In this document: one piece after another, positions 34,954-44,482 of the stretch
How the letters are laid out: each line of letters starts with the position of its first letter
How positions within the stretch are numbered: the first letter of the stretch is position 1
Assembly (NCBI RefSeq): GCF_900172225.1
Contig: NZ_FWFO01000001.1
Span: 1,488,001 to 1,552,000, forward strand
Source: Falsiruegeria litorea R37
GTDB lineage: Bacteria; Pseudomonadota; Alphaproteobacteria; Rhodobacterales; Rhodobacteraceae
Direction of reading: 5' to 3'
DNA: 64,000 nucleotides
Notes under the pieces: generated by a model
Seen by the model: the letters and a program-made list of their open reading frames with translations, nothing else
Database searches by the model: none
Told to the model about the DNA's origin: nothing
Translations under genes and position numbers: made by a program

Positions 34954-36000
34954 TCAGGTGTTTGACCAGAGTGCGTCATAAACAGCGCCAATCCCTGCGG
35001 CTTCGCGTGCGGCGCTGAAGCTGTGTTGCGCAACCTCGCGTACGGCGCGGGACATTGCGGCGTGTTTGTCCGGGTCTGACAGGATTGCTCTGGCCGCTTC
35101 GGCGGCGTCGACGGCGGCCTCTATCGGGACAATCGAGCCGGTGCGCCCTTGGGCTGAGAAGGCCTGATAATAGCCCGCGTCGCTGCCCACAAAGGGCACG
35201 CCGCTGGCCATTCCTTCGAGCGGTGCCATGCCATAGCCTTCGTAGCGGGGCATTTGCATCACCAACGACAGGCCGCGCATCAGCGCAGGCAATTCGGCGG
35301 CGGGCACCTCGCCGGGAAAGAGGATGCGGTCGCTGAGGCCCGCAGCCGCGATCTGGTCCTGGAGCTTTTGTTGAAACGCATCATGTTTGCCACCCGCTCG
35401 CCCGATGACCAGGGCTGTGGCCCCCGGCAAGTCGGGCAGCAGACGCAGCATCGCCTCGACAAAAAGATCGGTGCCCTTTTCAGGTCGGATGCGCCCGATG
35501 GTGGCGATGCCCATCGTGCCGCCATATCCAGTCGCGGCCCAGGCGGTGGCGCGGTCAGCGGCGGGGGTGAAAAGGTCCGTGTCGACGCCATGCGGAACCA
35601 CGGCGCGGACATGGGGGACAAACTCTGCCGCGCGTTCGGTCGTGGCCACCACCGCGTCCATGCGGCTGATCAACCAACGGGGATAGGCCGAATGCAGGCG
35701 CTGTGCGGCCGAGGTAAAGACGATGCGAATGGGCAGTTGCAGCACATCGCGCGCCCAGATTGCCACGCGCATTTCCGGGTTGCGGCGCACGTGCCAGATC
35801 GCAAAGGCGCGCCCGACAGGCGCCTTGCGGCTCAGGCGCTTGGCGTCGCTGGCGGTGATCGGGTCCGGGCAACCGGGCAGGGGATGGCCTACCAGTCGTA
35901 GGTCGTGGTGTTTCGCCTGCTGGCGGATGACATTGGCCGCCGTGGCTGACACCCCGGTGAAGTTCTTGTTGAAGTTGGTGACAAAAAGCTCAGGCGTCAT
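34954..36000 (-). CDS. Glycosyltransferase family 4 (LPS core, LpcC-like)
   Basis: 348 residues from the ATG at 36000, which overlaps the waaA stop (ATGA). It is a GT-B retaining transferase: VVPHGVDTDLFTP, TIGRIRPEKGTDLFVEA, GEVPAAELPALMRG and the nucleotide-sugar Glu motif RYEGYGMAPLEGMASGVPFV. The position directly after Kdo transferase suggests the sugar transferase that extends Kdo, as LpcC does in Rhizobium; the sugar is inferred. It is encoded on the minus strand in the run moaA-waaA-this gene. Confidence 0.85.
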   Translation of the reverse strand: MTPELFVTNFNKNFTGVSATAANVIRQQAKHHDLRLVGHPLPGCPDPITASDAKRLSRKAPVGRAFAIWHVRRNPEMRVAIWARDVLQLPIRIVFTSAAQRLHSAYPRWLISRMDAVVATTERAAEFVPHVRAVVPHGVDTDLFTPAADRATAWAATGYGGTMGIATIGRIRPEKGTDLFVEAMLRLLPDLPGATALVIGRAGGKHDAFQQKLQDQIAAAGLSDRILFPGEVPAAELPALMRGLSLVMQMPRYEGYGMAPLEGMASGVPFVGSDAGYYQAFSAQGRTGSIVPIEAAVDAAEAARAILSDPDKHAAMSRAVREVAQHSFSAAREAAGIGAVYDALWSNT

Positions 36001-37295
36001 TCCAGCTCCAACGCCTTGATCAGGGTTTCCACAACATCGTCCAAGGCGTTGGCTTGATCCTGAACGCAGGTGCGGGCGGCGGCACAAGCTGCTTTCAGCG
36101 CCGGCGAGTTGGTAAGCCAATGTGAGACGGCTTCTGCAAGGCTGGCGGCGTCCGTGACCTCTACCGCGCCCCCTTGGGCGATCAGCGGATCAAAGGTTTC
36201 GCGGAAATTGTAGTATCCGGGGCCGGTGATGACGGCGGCCCCGGCTTGGGCGGGTTCAAACGGGTTGTGACCGCCGATTTTCAACAGCGATCCGCCCATA
36301 AACACCAGCGGGCAGAGCGCGTACCACGTGCCCGTCTCGCCCAAGGTATCCGCCAGATAGACTTGGGTGTCCGGAGCCAATGCTTGGCCCGTGGATCGCT
36401 GAGCACAAGTTAGCCCGGCTTGCCCCACCAGGCGTTTGACCTCTTCCCCGCGATCCGGGTGACGGGGGATAAGCAGCAGCAGAAGGTCAGGATCGCTCTT
36501 GAGCAGCTCCTTGTGTGCGGCCAGCACCGTTTCCTCTTCGCCCGCGTGGGTCGAACTGGCGATCCAGAGCGGGCGATCCCCGATCTCACCCCGGATACGT
36601 GCCAGGGCGAGTTCGTCCACTGGCAGCGGTGCCGAAGTGGCCTTGAGGTTGGTGCCTGGCTTCACGCGGGCCGGATCGGCGCCCATGTCCAGCAGGTTCT
36701 GCGCCGTTTTGTCATTCTGCGTCAGCATCAGACGGAACTGGTCCAGCAGGAAGCGCGCGGTCTTGGGGCGTTTTTTCCAGCCTTCGACGGACTTGTCGGA
36801 CAGCCGTGCGTTGAGCAGCGCCAAACGGGTGCCACGTTCACGTCCCTTGACCAGCATTTGCGGCCAAATCTCGCTTTCGACAAATATCCCGGCCTCGGGC
36901 CGCCAATGGTTGTAGAAACGGCCCACAGGCCCATGCACGTCCAGCGGTGCAAACTGATGGCGCGTGCGCGGTGGCAGGCGTTTGGCGATGAGCTCGGCCG
37001 AGGTGGGCGTGCCCGAAGTGATCAGGAACTCGGTTCCGGGCAGGCGCTCGCCCATGCGGGTGATCAGGGTCAGGACCGACAGGCTTTCGCCCACGCTTGC
37101 ACCATGAAACCACACGAGTTGCCCCGGTGGACGGGGCAGGCTGGCCGCGCCCAGGCGTTCTTGTTGACGCTCAGTTGATACCCCGGCCTTGCGCAGTTTG
37201 CGCGCAACACTGGCCCAGGCAATAGGGGCAATCGCCGCTGTCACACCCCGATACAGGTGATAGAGCGGGGTCGGTTTCCCGGTGGGGGACGACAT
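35997..37295 (-). CDS. waaA: 3-deoxy-D-manno-octulosonic acid (Kdo) transferase
   Basis: A 432-residue inner-membrane-associated enzyme that adds Kdo to the lipid A precursor. Signatures are LVWFHGASVGESLSVLTLI near residue 60, LITSGTPTSAELIAKRLP, HQFAPLDVHGPVGRF, ESEIWPQML, LLNARLSDKS, and late ADTLGETGTWYALC and GGSLLKIGGHNPFEPAQ. The start overlaps the moaA stop (TGATG), so translation is coupled to moaA, an unusual partner. Confidence 0.95.
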   Translation of the reverse strand: MSSPTGKPTPLYHLYRGVTAAIAPIAWASVARKLRKAGVSTERQQERLGAASLPRPPGQLVWFHGASVGESLSVLTLITRMGERLPGTEFLITSGTPTSAELIAKRLPPRTRHQFAPLDVHGPVGRFYNHWRPEAGIFVESEIWPQMLVKGRERGTRLALLNARLSDKSVEGWKKRPKTARFLLDQFRLMLTQNDKTAQNLLDMGADPARVKPGTNLKATSAPLPVDELALARIRGEIGDRPLWIASSTHAGEEETVLAAHKELLKSDPDLLLLLIPRHPDRGEEVKRLVGQAGLTCAQRSTGQALAPDTQVYLADTLGETGTWYALCPLVFMGGSLLKIGGHNPFEPAQAGAAVITGPGYYNFRETFDPLIAQGGAVEVTDAASLAEAVSHWLTNSPALKAACAAARTCVQDQANALDDVVETLIKALELE

Positions 37296-38302
37296 CAGCC
37301 GCCCGTGTGGCTCATGTGGCGGCTCATCTGGCCGTCGGCGCGTTGGCGGGAATAGTCGAAATCGTGACCCTTGGGCTTGTGCGAGATGGCATCGCGGATT
37401 GCGGCCTCAAGCGCTGATGGGTCATCGGGATGTGCCCTGAGCGGTGCGCGCAGGTCCGCCATATCCTCTTGGCCCAGGCACATGTACAGCTCGCCGGTGC
37501 AGGTCAGGCGCACGCGGTTGCAGCTTTCACAGAAGTTGTGGCTAAGCGGGGTGATAAAGCCGATTTTCTGCCCGGTCTCTTCCAGCCGCACATAGCGCGC
37601 CGGACCGCCGGTGCGTTCAGCCAGGTCGGTGACGGTATAGTGCTGCGCGTATTCCGCGCGCACATCCTTGAGCGACCAGTACTGATCCAATCGGTCCTCA
37701 TTGCCCAGATCGCCCATCGGCATAACCTCGATCCAGGTCAGGTCCATGTCGCGTTCGGCGCACCATTGAGTGATCTTGGGCAATTCAGGTTCGTTGAACC
37801 CTTTGAGCGCAACGGCATTGATCTTGACCCGCAGGCCCGCCTTTTGCGCCGCATCGATGCCGCGCAGCACCTGCGGCAGGCGGCCCCAACGGGTGACATC
37901 GGCAAATTTCTTCTCATCCAGCGTATCGAGCGAGATGTTCACGCGCCGCACGCCAGCGGCGTAAAGCTGATCGGCAAAGCGTTCGAGCTGCGAGCCATTG
38001 GTGGTCAGCGTCAGCTCCTTGAGCGCGCCACTGTCCAGATGCCGCGTCATCGACTGGAAAAATGTCATGATATCGCGGCGCACCAGTGGCTCTCCACCCG
38101 TGATCCGCAGCTTTTCAACGCCCAAGCCTACAAAGGTCGAGCACATGCGGTCCAGCTCTTCGAGCGTTAGCAGCTCTTTCTTCGGCAAAAAGGTCATGTT
38201 TTCCGACATGCAGTAGACACAGCGAAAATCGCAGCGGTCCGTTACGGAAACACGCAGATAGGTGATGGCGCGGGCGAATGGATCGATCAGCGGTGCGGTC
38301 AT
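37295..38302 (-). CDS. moaA: GTP 3',8-cyclase (molybdenum cofactor biosynthesis)
   Basis: 335 residues from the ATG at 38302; the upstream extension to 38344 lacks homology. It is a radical-SAM enzyme converting GTP to 3',8-cyclo-GTP, the first step to molybdopterin. The N-terminal cluster is Cys24-x3-Cys28-x2-Cys31 in [15 protein letters not shown] contacts include [12 protein letters not shown], and the C-terminal second cluster is in [21 protein letters not shown]. The conserved Gly-Gly tail is present (HTGG). It supplies cofactor for enzymes such as iorAB, though that link is only functional. Confidence 0.96.
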   Translation of the reverse strand: MTAPLIDPFARAITYLRVSVTDRCDFRCVYCMSENMTFLPKKELLTLEELDRMCSTFVGLGVEKLRITGGEPLVRRDIMTFFQSMTRHLDSGALKELTLTTNGSQLERFADQLYAAGVRRVNISLDTLDEKKFADVTRWGRLPQVLRGIDAAQKAGLRVKINAVALKGFNEPELPKITQWCAERDMDLTWIEVMPMGDLGNEDRLDQYWSLKDVRAEYAQHYTVTDLAERTGGPARYVRLEETGQKIGFITPLSHNFCESCNRVRLTCTGELYMCLGQEDMADLRAPLRAHPDDPSALEAAIRDAISHKPKGHDFDYSRQRADGQMSRHMSHTGG

Positions 38303-38393
38303 GAGTGCATAGGTAAAGCGTGGCCCCCAGCCCGGCAAGGGCAATGTGAGAATTGGGGTGGTGCGCGGCGTAGTGGCCGACTAGGGTCGGGGC

Positions 38394-38855
38394 ATGAAAT
38401 ACATGTTGCTGATTGCCGTTGTCGCGGTCGCGGGTTGCGACCAGGTGCGTTCCACCTCTGATCGAGTTGGGGGGTGGTTTAGCTCGAACCCGGAACCCGC
38501 TGAAAACACAGTGGAAGAGGTTGAAGTGGCCGAGGTTGCAGAGACGCCGGAAGAGGAGGTGGCGGAAGCCAGCCAAACTTCTCAGGCGCAGAAGCTAGAG
38601 ACCTGGACAGGTGCCAAGCAGACCATCGCTGGACTGGGGGATCCAACCAAGGGTGGGATCTGGATGGAAACCCCGCTGGTGCAGGTCGAACGCACCGGCC
38701 GTGTTGTAGTGCGCCAGACCGGCGCATCGGCCACGGTGACGCTGATCCCGATTCCCGGGGATCCCACAGCGGGCAGCTTCCTGTCGCTTGAGGCGATGCG
38801 CAAGTTGCTGGCGCCGCTTGAGCAACTGGTTGAGCTCGACGTTTATTCAAGCTGA
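38394..38855 (+). CDS. Putative lipoprotein of unknown function
   Basis: 153 residues. A lipoprotein signal ends in VAVAGC (Cys15). An acidic low-complexity stretch follows (residues 33-65, many Glu/Val/Ala), then a conserved-looking C-terminal domain: IAGLGDPTKGGIWMETPLV, then GASATVTLIPIPGDPTAGS and LSLEAMRKLLAPLEQLVEL. I recall similar Rhodobacterales proteins being carried under a misleading D-galactarate dehydratase label; nothing here supports that. It is divergent from moaA, and the 3' end overlaps the convergent AlkD-like gene by 13 bases. Confidence 0.7.
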   Translation: MKYMLLIAVVAVAGCDQVRSTSDRVGGWFSSNPEPAENTVEEVEVAEVAETPEEEVAEASQTSQAQKLETWTGAKQTIAGLGDPTKGGIWMETPLVQVERTGRVVVRQTGASATVTLIPIPGDPTAGSFLSLEAMRKLLAPLEQLVELDVYSS

Positions 38856-39529
38856 GACTTCAGAAAACGACCCGCTTCTTTGCGGGCAAACGGTTTCATG
38901 TTGTCACCATGAGCGGCCAGAAAGGCGCACGTGCGGTCGGCGTCGTGTTTCGACAGCTCACGCAGCCACCACGCGATGGCCTTTTGAATGAACCAGTCGC
39001 GGTCCGGGACATAGCTTGCCGCCCAACTCAGAATGCGATCCCGCCGGATCAGATCGTCCGGTTTTGGGTGGTTCTGTTTGGTCCAGGGCAAGGTTGCCAC
39101 CAGGGCCGCGCGCCGGGTCCACATGTGATCTGACTGCGTCCATGCCTCGACTTGATCCAGGCGTTCGGGATCGGCCGTCAGGCGCTTTTGCGCCGCCATG
39201 CAGGCATGATCGGCAATCGCCCAGCTGTCAAAATCGGGCAGCCAACTTTGCAGCAACTCCCACGCGGCCTCATCAGGACGAATGCGCGCTTGGGTCAGCA
39301 GTTTCGAGGCGGCAAGCCGCGCCTCATAGACATTGGTCTGCCACAGCTCAGAGGACAATTGAACCCGCTCTTCGACTGTAAGGTTTTGCCGCCAACTCTT
39401 TGTCAGGTCGTTTAAAATCGGGTTTGCTACCCCCAGGTACTCGCGCTCGACCTTGTGATATGACGCCATGCCGGGCGCGCGCTCGGGGTCGGCGTGGGAT
39501 TTGATTTCATCCAGATAGGCGGCAAGCAT
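38843..39529 (-). CDS. DNA alkylation repair protein, AlkD-like HEAT repeat family
   Basis: A 228-residue helical-repeat protein of the AlkC/AlkD superfamily, glycosylases that excise alkylated bases. Features: KVEREYLGVANPILNDLTKSW near the N-terminus, the central LLQSWLPDFDSWAIADHACM holding the conserved Trp/Asp pair region, WTRRAALVATLPW, and FIQKAIAWWLRELSKHDADR. Activity on alkylated DNA is inferred from family. Confidence 0.82.
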   Translation of the reverse strand: MLAAYLDEIKSHADPERAPGMASYHKVEREYLGVANPILNDLTKSWRQNLTVEERVQLSSELWQTNVYEARLAASKLLTQARIRPDEAAWELLQSWLPDFDSWAIADHACMAAQKRLTADPERLDQVEAWTQSDHMWTRRAALVATLPWTKQNHPKPDDLIRRDRILSWAASYVPDRDWFIQKAIAWWLRELSKHDADRTCAFLAAHGDNMKPFARKEAGRFLKSQLE

Positions 39530-39619
39530 CGGTGGGTCTCTTTTTTGTCTTGCAGCATATGGACCGCTTTTCCAAGATCAAGGGGGCTGATAAGCATCCA
39601 CTCAAATCGGCAGGAGCAG

Positions 39620-40342
39620 ATGATGCATTTTCTCAAGGGGCTTGAAAGGTCCGCCAAAAAACTGGTGCCAGTCGGGTGGCGAAAGCACTTTCGTGCGTCC
39701 AAGTACGAGTTGTTGATGGAACGGCGCGCGCCTATCGACCTGGTGGTTCACGTGGGCGCGCATTGGGGTGAGGATGCGGAATTCTATGAGCGATGCGGCG
39801 CCCAGACGATCCTGTGGGTCGAGGCTGATCCTGACACCTACAAGAAGCTCACCACGGCAATTGCAACCCGTCCCCGAACCACTCGCCATGTCACGGAAAA
39901 CGCATTGGTGTCCGCCACGGCCGGAGAAGAGCTGACTTTCAATCGCTTCAATGGCGATGGGGCGTCCTCATCCATCTATACTTCGACCGATACCTATCGC
40001 GAACGGTTCCCGCATAGCCGCGAAACCGGCGAAGTGATCCAGATGAAAACTTGCTCGCTCCCTGAGATTTTGGCCCGACATGACATCGACGTCACTAGCG
40101 CCACCAGGCCGATGCTGGTTGTGGATGTGCAAGGGCATGAACTCTCTGTTCTCAAGGGCTTGGGGGAAGGTCTTAAACAGTTCCATCAATGCAAATGCGA
40201 AGTGTCCCGCGTGCCAATGTACGACGGCGGCGCTCTATTCGAAGACATAGATTCGCATATGAAGGCCATGGGTTTCCGCTTGGCGTCGCATCGTTACATG
40301 CAGGTGCCACGCCATGGGGACGTGCTTTACATCCAGGGTTAA
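39620..40342 (+). CDS. FkbM family SAM-dependent methyltransferase
   Basis: 240 residues from the ATG at 39620, after AGGAGC; the open frame to 39494 lacks a ribosome site. FkbM hallmarks are LVVHVGAHWGEDAEFYERCG (SAM-binding loop), WVEADPDTYKKL and MLVVDVQGHELSVLKGLG. Such enzymes O-methylate sugars or polyketides; the nearby LPS genes make a surface-glycan role possible but unproven. The next gene converges with no gap. Confidence 0.85.
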   Translation: MMHFLKGLERSAKKLVPVGWRKHFRASKYELLMERRAPIDLVVHVGAHWGEDAEFYERCGAQTILWVEADPDTYKKLTTAIATRPRTTRHVTENALVSATAGEELTFNRFNGDGASSSIYTSTDTYRERFPHSRETGEVIQMKTCSLPEILARHDIDVTSATRPMLVVDVQGHELSVLKGLGEGLKQFHQCKCEVSRVPMYDGGALFEDIDSHMKAMGFRLASHRYMQVPRHGDVLYIQG

Positions 40343-40885
40343 TCAGGTGGGAACTCCAGTGGGTTTTCCGTCAATGGTCTCAGTGTTTCTGTTCACCCAA
40401 TAGGCTCGGATCTGCTCGTCGGTCTTTTCGTCGACCCATTTTTGCATCGTGTCGCGGTCTGACTGAAACTCCATAAAGGGGACGGCATAGCCGCACGACG
40501 TTTGCACCAGGTCGATGTCCAGATCAAAGATCTGGCGAGCGCTTCGGTGTGCTGGGAAATGTCGGGCCAAATCCTCCCACTCCGGATCGGTGACATGCGT
40601 GGCACGGGCCGTGCCAAATGTACGCAGGATCAAGGGGCGGGTGGTAAAAGAACACCACATCAATGTCATGCGCGCGTTTTCACGCAGATGCCCGGCAGTC
40701 TCGTTGCCGCTGCCGGTCAGGTTCATCCACAAGATGCGATTGGGGCCCTTCACCCGTAACGAATCCATTCCCTTGGGGGATATATTCACGCGCCCCTCGG
40801 GTCCGGCTGAGCCGACAAAAAACATATGCTGCTCTTCGATAAAGCTGCGGTGCTGGTCTTCGATACGGTCAAACTGCTTGGCCAT
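40343..40885 (-). CDS. Pyridoxamine 5'-phosphate oxidase-like flavin-binding protein
   Basis: A 180-residue split-barrel protein of the PNPOx-like superfamily: FIEEQHMFFVGSAGPEGRVN, SPKGMDSLRV, ILWMNLTGSGNETAGHL and MTLMWCSFTTRPLILR. It probably binds FMN or a related cofactor. It is not the biosynthetic PdxH, given its different N-terminus and context. Its stop codon abuts the FkbM stop. Confidence 0.8.
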   Translation of the reverse strand: MAKQFDRIEDQHRSFIEEQHMFFVGSAGPEGRVNISPKGMDSLRVKGPNRILWMNLTGSGNETAGHLRENARMTLMWCSFTTRPLILRTFGTARATHVTDPEWEDLARHFPAHRSARQIFDLDIDLVQTSCGYAVPFMEFQSDRDTMQKWVDEKTDEQIRAYWVNRNTETIDGKPTGVPT

Positions 40886-41092
40886 GGCCTCTCCGTTCGG
40901 TTGTTCTGCCTGTCGACGTATTGAGTTACTCTAGCGCGGTGCCTGCGCGCGGGTTCAAGTCTGTTGGTGCTCAAATGCGGGTGTTTGGGCGCGATTTCAC
41001 TTTAAATTCACGCTGCCGCAGATTATCCGCGAGTTAAAGGACATTGTGCGACGCGAAGGGCCGCAGAGCGCGAAGGGACAAATGGGGGCAGG

Positions 41093-41791
41093 ATGCAGAC
41101 GGTAATCTTTGATCTGGACGGAACTCTGGCGGATACGTCGGGTGATCTGCTGGCTGCTGCGAACCACTGCTTTCGCGACATGGGGCACGGGGATGTGTTG
41201 ATCCCGGGGCAGGATGCCGGAATCGCCCTGCGCGGGGGGCGGATGATGCTGACCCGCGGACTGGAACGCCTGGGCGCGTTGGAACAGGCGACAGTGGATC
41301 GCTATTACCCGGTCCTGCTCGAGGCTTATGCTGAGGCCATCGACACCCACACATTTCTTTATCCCGGCGCCATGGACGCGGTCGAGCGGCTCAAGGTTTT
41401 GGGGTACGGCGTTGGCATTTGTACCAATAAGCCCGAGGGTCTGGCCGAGTTGTTGATGCAGCGTTTGGGTGCGCGAGATGCGTTTGCTTCGCTCATCGGG
41501 GCAGACACGTTGCCGGTGCGCAAGCCCGACCCAGAGCCGCTGCGCGAGGCCGCGCGGCAGGCCGGTGGGCATCCCGATCACTGCCTTCTGATCGGGGATT
41601 CCGACACGGATCGCAACACCTCGCGCGCGGCGGGCGTGCCGTCGATCCTGGTGACTTTTGGCCCGTCAGGCGCGGATATGGCCGCGTTGGAGCCCGAAGC
41701 GCTGTTGGAGGATTACGCGGATCTGCCCGATCTGGTGGGGCGCGTCCTGAGTGCAAAGACCGAAAACGCGGCTTTGGGAAATGTGAATTGA
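41093..41791 (+). CDS. gph: Phosphoglycolate phosphatase-like HAD hydrolase
   Basis: A 232-residue HAD-superfamily phosphatase. Motif I is FDLDGTLADTSGDLL (nucleophile Asp at residue 7), motif II is GICTNKPEG, the Lys is in LPVRKPDPEPL, and motif III/IV is LIGDSDTDRNTSRAAG. It resembles Gph, which removes phosphate from 2-phosphoglycolate; related substrates are possible. The 207-base gap before it shows nothing convincing. Confidence 0.85.
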   Translation: MQTVIFDLDGTLADTSGDLLAAANHCFRDMGHGDVLIPGQDAGIALRGGRMMLTRGLERLGALEQATVDRYYPVLLEAYAEAIDTHTFLYPGAMDAVERLKVLGYGVGICTNKPEGLAELLMQRLGARDAFASLIGADTLPVRKPDPEPLREAARQAGGHPDHCLLIGDSDTDRNTSRAAGVPSILVTFGPSGADMAALEPEALLEDYADLPDLVGRVLSAKTENAALGNVN

Positions 41792-41837
41792 CCTTTGGGC
41801 GCTTGACGGCCCCGGACAGCAAACGGACAAACCCTGC

Positions 41838-43034
41838 ATGACTGAGAGATTTACAGGCAGCTTTACGCAGCAGGAACCCATCCCGGATGAGGCCATCGAG
41901 GCCGCTTTGGCCGTTTTGCGGCACGGGCGTTTGCACCGCTACAATGTGGCCGAGGGCGAGTTGGGTGAAACCGCTCTGCTGGAACAGGAATTTGCAGCGC
42001 AAACCGGCGCAAAGTATTGCTTGGCCGTGGCCTCGGGCGGTTATGCGATGGCCACGGCGATGCGCGCGGTCGGGGTACAGCCCGGCGATGCGGTGCTGAC
42101 CAATGCGTTCACGCTGGCGCCGGTGCCCGGTGCCATTGCGTCGGTCAATGCGCGACCTGTGTTTGTCGGCGTGACCGAAAAGTTGACGATTGATTTGGGC
42201 GATCTGGCCGCCAAGGCGGATCAGGCCAAGGTGCTGCTGCTCAGCCATATGCGTGGGCACCTGTGCGACATGGACCGGCTGATGGAGATCTGTGACGCTG
42301 CCGGGATCACGGTGATCGAGGATTGCGCCCATACCATGGGGGCAGCCTGGCGCGGGGTGCCTTCGGGCCGGCAGGGGGCCTTTGGCTGCTACTCGTGCCA
42401 GACCTACAAGCACGTGAATTCGGGGGAGGGTGGTCTGTTGATCACCGATGATGAAGAGCTGGCCGCCAAGGCGGTGATGCTGTCGGGATCTTACATGCTC
42501 TATGAACGGCATCTGGCGGCGCCGGGGCCAGAAGTTTTTGATCGCATCAAGTACCATACGCCCAATGTATCGGGTCGGATGGACAACCTGCGGGCTTCGA
42601 TCCTGCGACCGCAGTTGAAAGATTTGGACCGACAGGTTACCCGCTGGAATGAGCGCTACCAGGCGCTGGAAGCGGGTTTGCGAGATGTTCCGGGGCTGAC
42701 AGTGATCGATCGCCCCGCGGCAGAGAGCTATGTCGGGTCGTCGATCCAATTTTTGCTTCTCGATTGGACCCCGAAAGCGGTGCGGGAGGCGATAGCCCGC
42801 TGTGCGGCACGAGGGGTGGAGCTCAAGTGGTTTGGTGCGGACGAGCCTGCGGGTTTCACGTCGCGTTATGACAGTTGGCGCTATGCGCAAAGCGAACGGA
42901 TGCCCGCAAGTGATCGGGTGCTGACCGGCATTGTCGATATGCGGGTCCCGTTGACGTTCAGTCTGGACGATTGCGCGGTGATTGCGCGGATCATCAGGGC
43001 CGAAGTGAGCGCGGTTCACCAGTCGCAGCCATAG
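41838..43034 (+). CDS. DegT/DnrJ/EryC1/StrS-type PLP aminotransferase
   Basis: A 398-residue sugar-aminotransferase-like PLP enzyme. Features are VASGGYAMATAMRAVGVQPG, VIEDCAHTMGA (cofactor Asp), and the Schiff-base Lys191 in SCQTYKHVNSGEGGLL. This last motif lacks the common Phe/Ser start but keeps the Lys-x4-GEGG pattern. The substrate is not evident; no nucleotide-sugar genes are adjacent. The terminator at 43077-43110 follows. Confidence 0.85.
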   Translation: MTERFTGSFTQQEPIPDEAIEAALAVLRHGRLHRYNVAEGELGETALLEQEFAAQTGAKYCLAVASGGYAMATAMRAVGVQPGDAVLTNAFTLAPVPGAIASVNARPVFVGVTEKLTIDLGDLAAKADQAKVLLLSHMRGHLCDMDRLMEICDAAGITVIEDCAHTMGAAWRGVPSGRQGAFGCYSCQTYKHVNSGEGGLLITDDEELAAKAVMLSGSYMLYERHLAAPGPEVFDRIKYHTPNVSGRMDNLRASILRPQLKDLDRQVTRWNERYQALEAGLRDVPGLTVIDRPAAESYVGSSIQFLLLDWTPKAVREAIARCAARGVELKWFGADEPAGFTSRYDSWRYAQSERMPASDRVLTGIVDMRVPLTFSLDDCAVIARIIRAEVSAVHQSQP

Positions 43035-43076
43035 TTAAATTGAGTGCGCTTGCGCGCACGCTCGATTGTTTGTTTG

Positions 43077-43110
43077 CCGCCCCGCCGCAGCCGGTGGGGC
43101 GGTTTTCTTT
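43077..43110 (+). terminator. Terminator after the DegT gene
   Basis: CCGCCCC (43077-43083) pairs with GGGGCGG (43096-43102), then TTTTCTTTT. Confidence 0.8.
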
Positions 43111-43117
43111 TGTCACC

Positions 43118-43141
43118 TTGCGCCGCGACGTCGCGGCGCAA
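43118..43141. promoter_or_regulatory. 24-bp perfect palindrome upstream of ivd
   Basis: Two 12-base arms (TTGCGCCGCGAC and its exact complement) with no spacer, 10 bases before a predicted -35 box and 93 bases before ivd. Possible operator of the leucine-degradation genes. Confidence 0.5.
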
Positions 43142-43151
43142 TACGCAATCG

Positions 43152-43199
43152 TTGACGCATATCGGAATCGCTGCTATCCCCTTATTGAACACTTGTTCA
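43152..43199 (+). promoter_or_regulatory. Predicted ivd promoter with overlapping inverted repeat
   Basis: TTGACG (43152-43157), a 17-base spacer, and TATCCC (43175-43180). Just downstream, TGAACA-CT-TGTTCA (43186-43199) is a perfect inverted repeat covering the expected start point, a good place for a repressor. Confidence 0.5.
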
Positions 43200-43233
43200 T
43201 AAACGGTTGTTCTTAGACTCGATGGGAGAGGCG

Positions 43234-44397
43234 ATGTTTACCGCAACAATGAAGTTCGATCATGGCGAGGACGTGGATGCCCTGCGCGATATGGTTCACC
43301 GTTGGGCCCAGGAACGGGTCAAGCCGATGGCCGCCGAGATCGACCAGACAAACGAGTTTCCGGCCGAACTGTGGAAGGAAATGGGTGATCTGGGTCTGCT
43401 GGGTGTAACCGTTCCCGAGGAATTCGGCGGCGCGGGCATGTCCTATTTGGCGCACACCATCGTGGTCGAAGAGATCGCCCGCGCCAGTGCATCCGTCTCG
43501 CTGTCTTATGGCGCGCACTCAAACCTTTGCGTGAACCAGATCAAGCTGAACGGCACCCAGGAGCAGAAGGAAAAATACCTGACGCGTCTGGTGTCGGGTG
43601 AGCACGTAGGGGCGCTTGCGATGTCTGAACCGAGCGCCGGGTCGGACGTGGTGTCGATGAAGCTGCGCGCGGAGAAGCGCAATGGCTACTACCGTCTGAA
43701 CGGCAACAAATACTGGATCACCAACGGTCCTGATGCTGACACGCTGGTGGTTTATGCCAAGACCGACCCTGAAGGTGGCTCCAAAGGGATCACCGCATTC
43801 CTGATCGAGAAAGAGTTCAAGGGTTTCTCGACCTCGCCGCATTTCGACAAGCTGGGCATGCGTGGGTCGAACACCGCCGAGTTGATCTTTGAAGATGTCG
43901 AAGTGCCGTTCGAAAACGTTCTGGGCGAAGAGGGCAAAGGCGTTGCCGTTCTGATGTCCGGTCTCGATTACGAGCGGGTGGTGCTGGCAGGCATCGGCCT
44001 GGGCATCATGGCCGCCTGTATGGATGAGGTCATGCCCTATATGGCCGAGCGCAAGCAATTTGGTCAGCCCATCGGGAATTTCCAGCTGATGCAGGGCAAG
44101 ATCGCGGACATGTACACCGCGATGAATTCGTCGCGCGCCTATGTCTATGAGGTCGCCAAGGCCTGTGATCGGGGTGACGTGACTCGCCAGGATGCGGCGG
44201 CCTGCTGCCTCTATGCCTCGGAGCAGGCGATGGTGCAGGCGCATCAGGCGGTGCAGGCGTTTGGCGGTGCGGGCTATCTGTCCGACAACCCGGTTGGCCG
44301 CATTTTCCGCGACGCCAAGCTGATGGAGATCGGGGCCGGTACGTCGGAAATTCGCCGGATGCTGGTCGGGCGCGAGCTGATGAGTTCGATGCTCTGA
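43234..44397 (+). CDS. ivd: Isovaleryl-CoA dehydrogenase
   Basis: 387 residues from the ATG at 43234, with GGAGAGG upstream; the frame to 43207 adds nine unneeded residues. It is an FAD enzyme oxidising isovaleryl-CoA to 3-methylcrotonyl-CoA in leucine breakdown. Signatures: [55 protein letters not shown], the likely catalytic Glu in [16 protein letters not shown], and [20 protein letters not shown] near the end. The set mccB, mccA, HMG-CoA lyase and hydratase lies further downstream, making the assignment strong. Confidence 0.94.
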   Translation: MFTATMKFDHGEDVDALRDMVHRWAQERVKPMAAEIDQTNEFPAELWKEMGDLGLLGVTVPEEFGGAGMSYLAHTIVVEEIARASASVSLSYGAHSNLCVNQIKLNGTQEQKEKYLTRLVSGEHVGALAMSEPSAGSDVVSMKLRAEKRNGYYRLNGNKYWITNGPDADTLVVYAKTDPEGGSKGITAFLIEKEFKGFSTSPHFDKLGMRGSNTAELIFEDVEVPFENVLGEEGKGVAVLMSGLDYERVVLAGIGLGIMAACMDEVMPYMAERKQFGQPIGNFQLMQGKIADMYTAMNSSRAYVYEVAKACDRGDVTRQDAAACCLYASEQAMVQAHQAVQAFGGAGYLSDNPVGRIFRDAKLMEIGAGTSEIRRMLVGRELMSSML

Positions 44398-44401
44398 GAC
44401 A

Positions 44402-44436
44402 AAAATGCCCCCATGCGGTTCGGGCCGCATGGGGGC
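44402..44436 (-). terminator. Terminator between ivd and ompW (mainly for ompW)
   Basis: A perfect 12-bp stem GCCCCCATGCGG / CCGCATGGGGGC with a 6-base loop. On the minus strand it is followed by five T, so it ends ompW; it may also limit ivd read-through. Confidence 0.85.
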
Positions 44437-44482
44437 GTTGCGTGACGACCTGAGTGAGGACGTCCCGCATGGGAGGGAAGGA

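Noticed and set aside
40940-40975. tRNA-like GGTTCAAGTC segment
   Set aside because: No acceptor or anticodon stems can be built around it.
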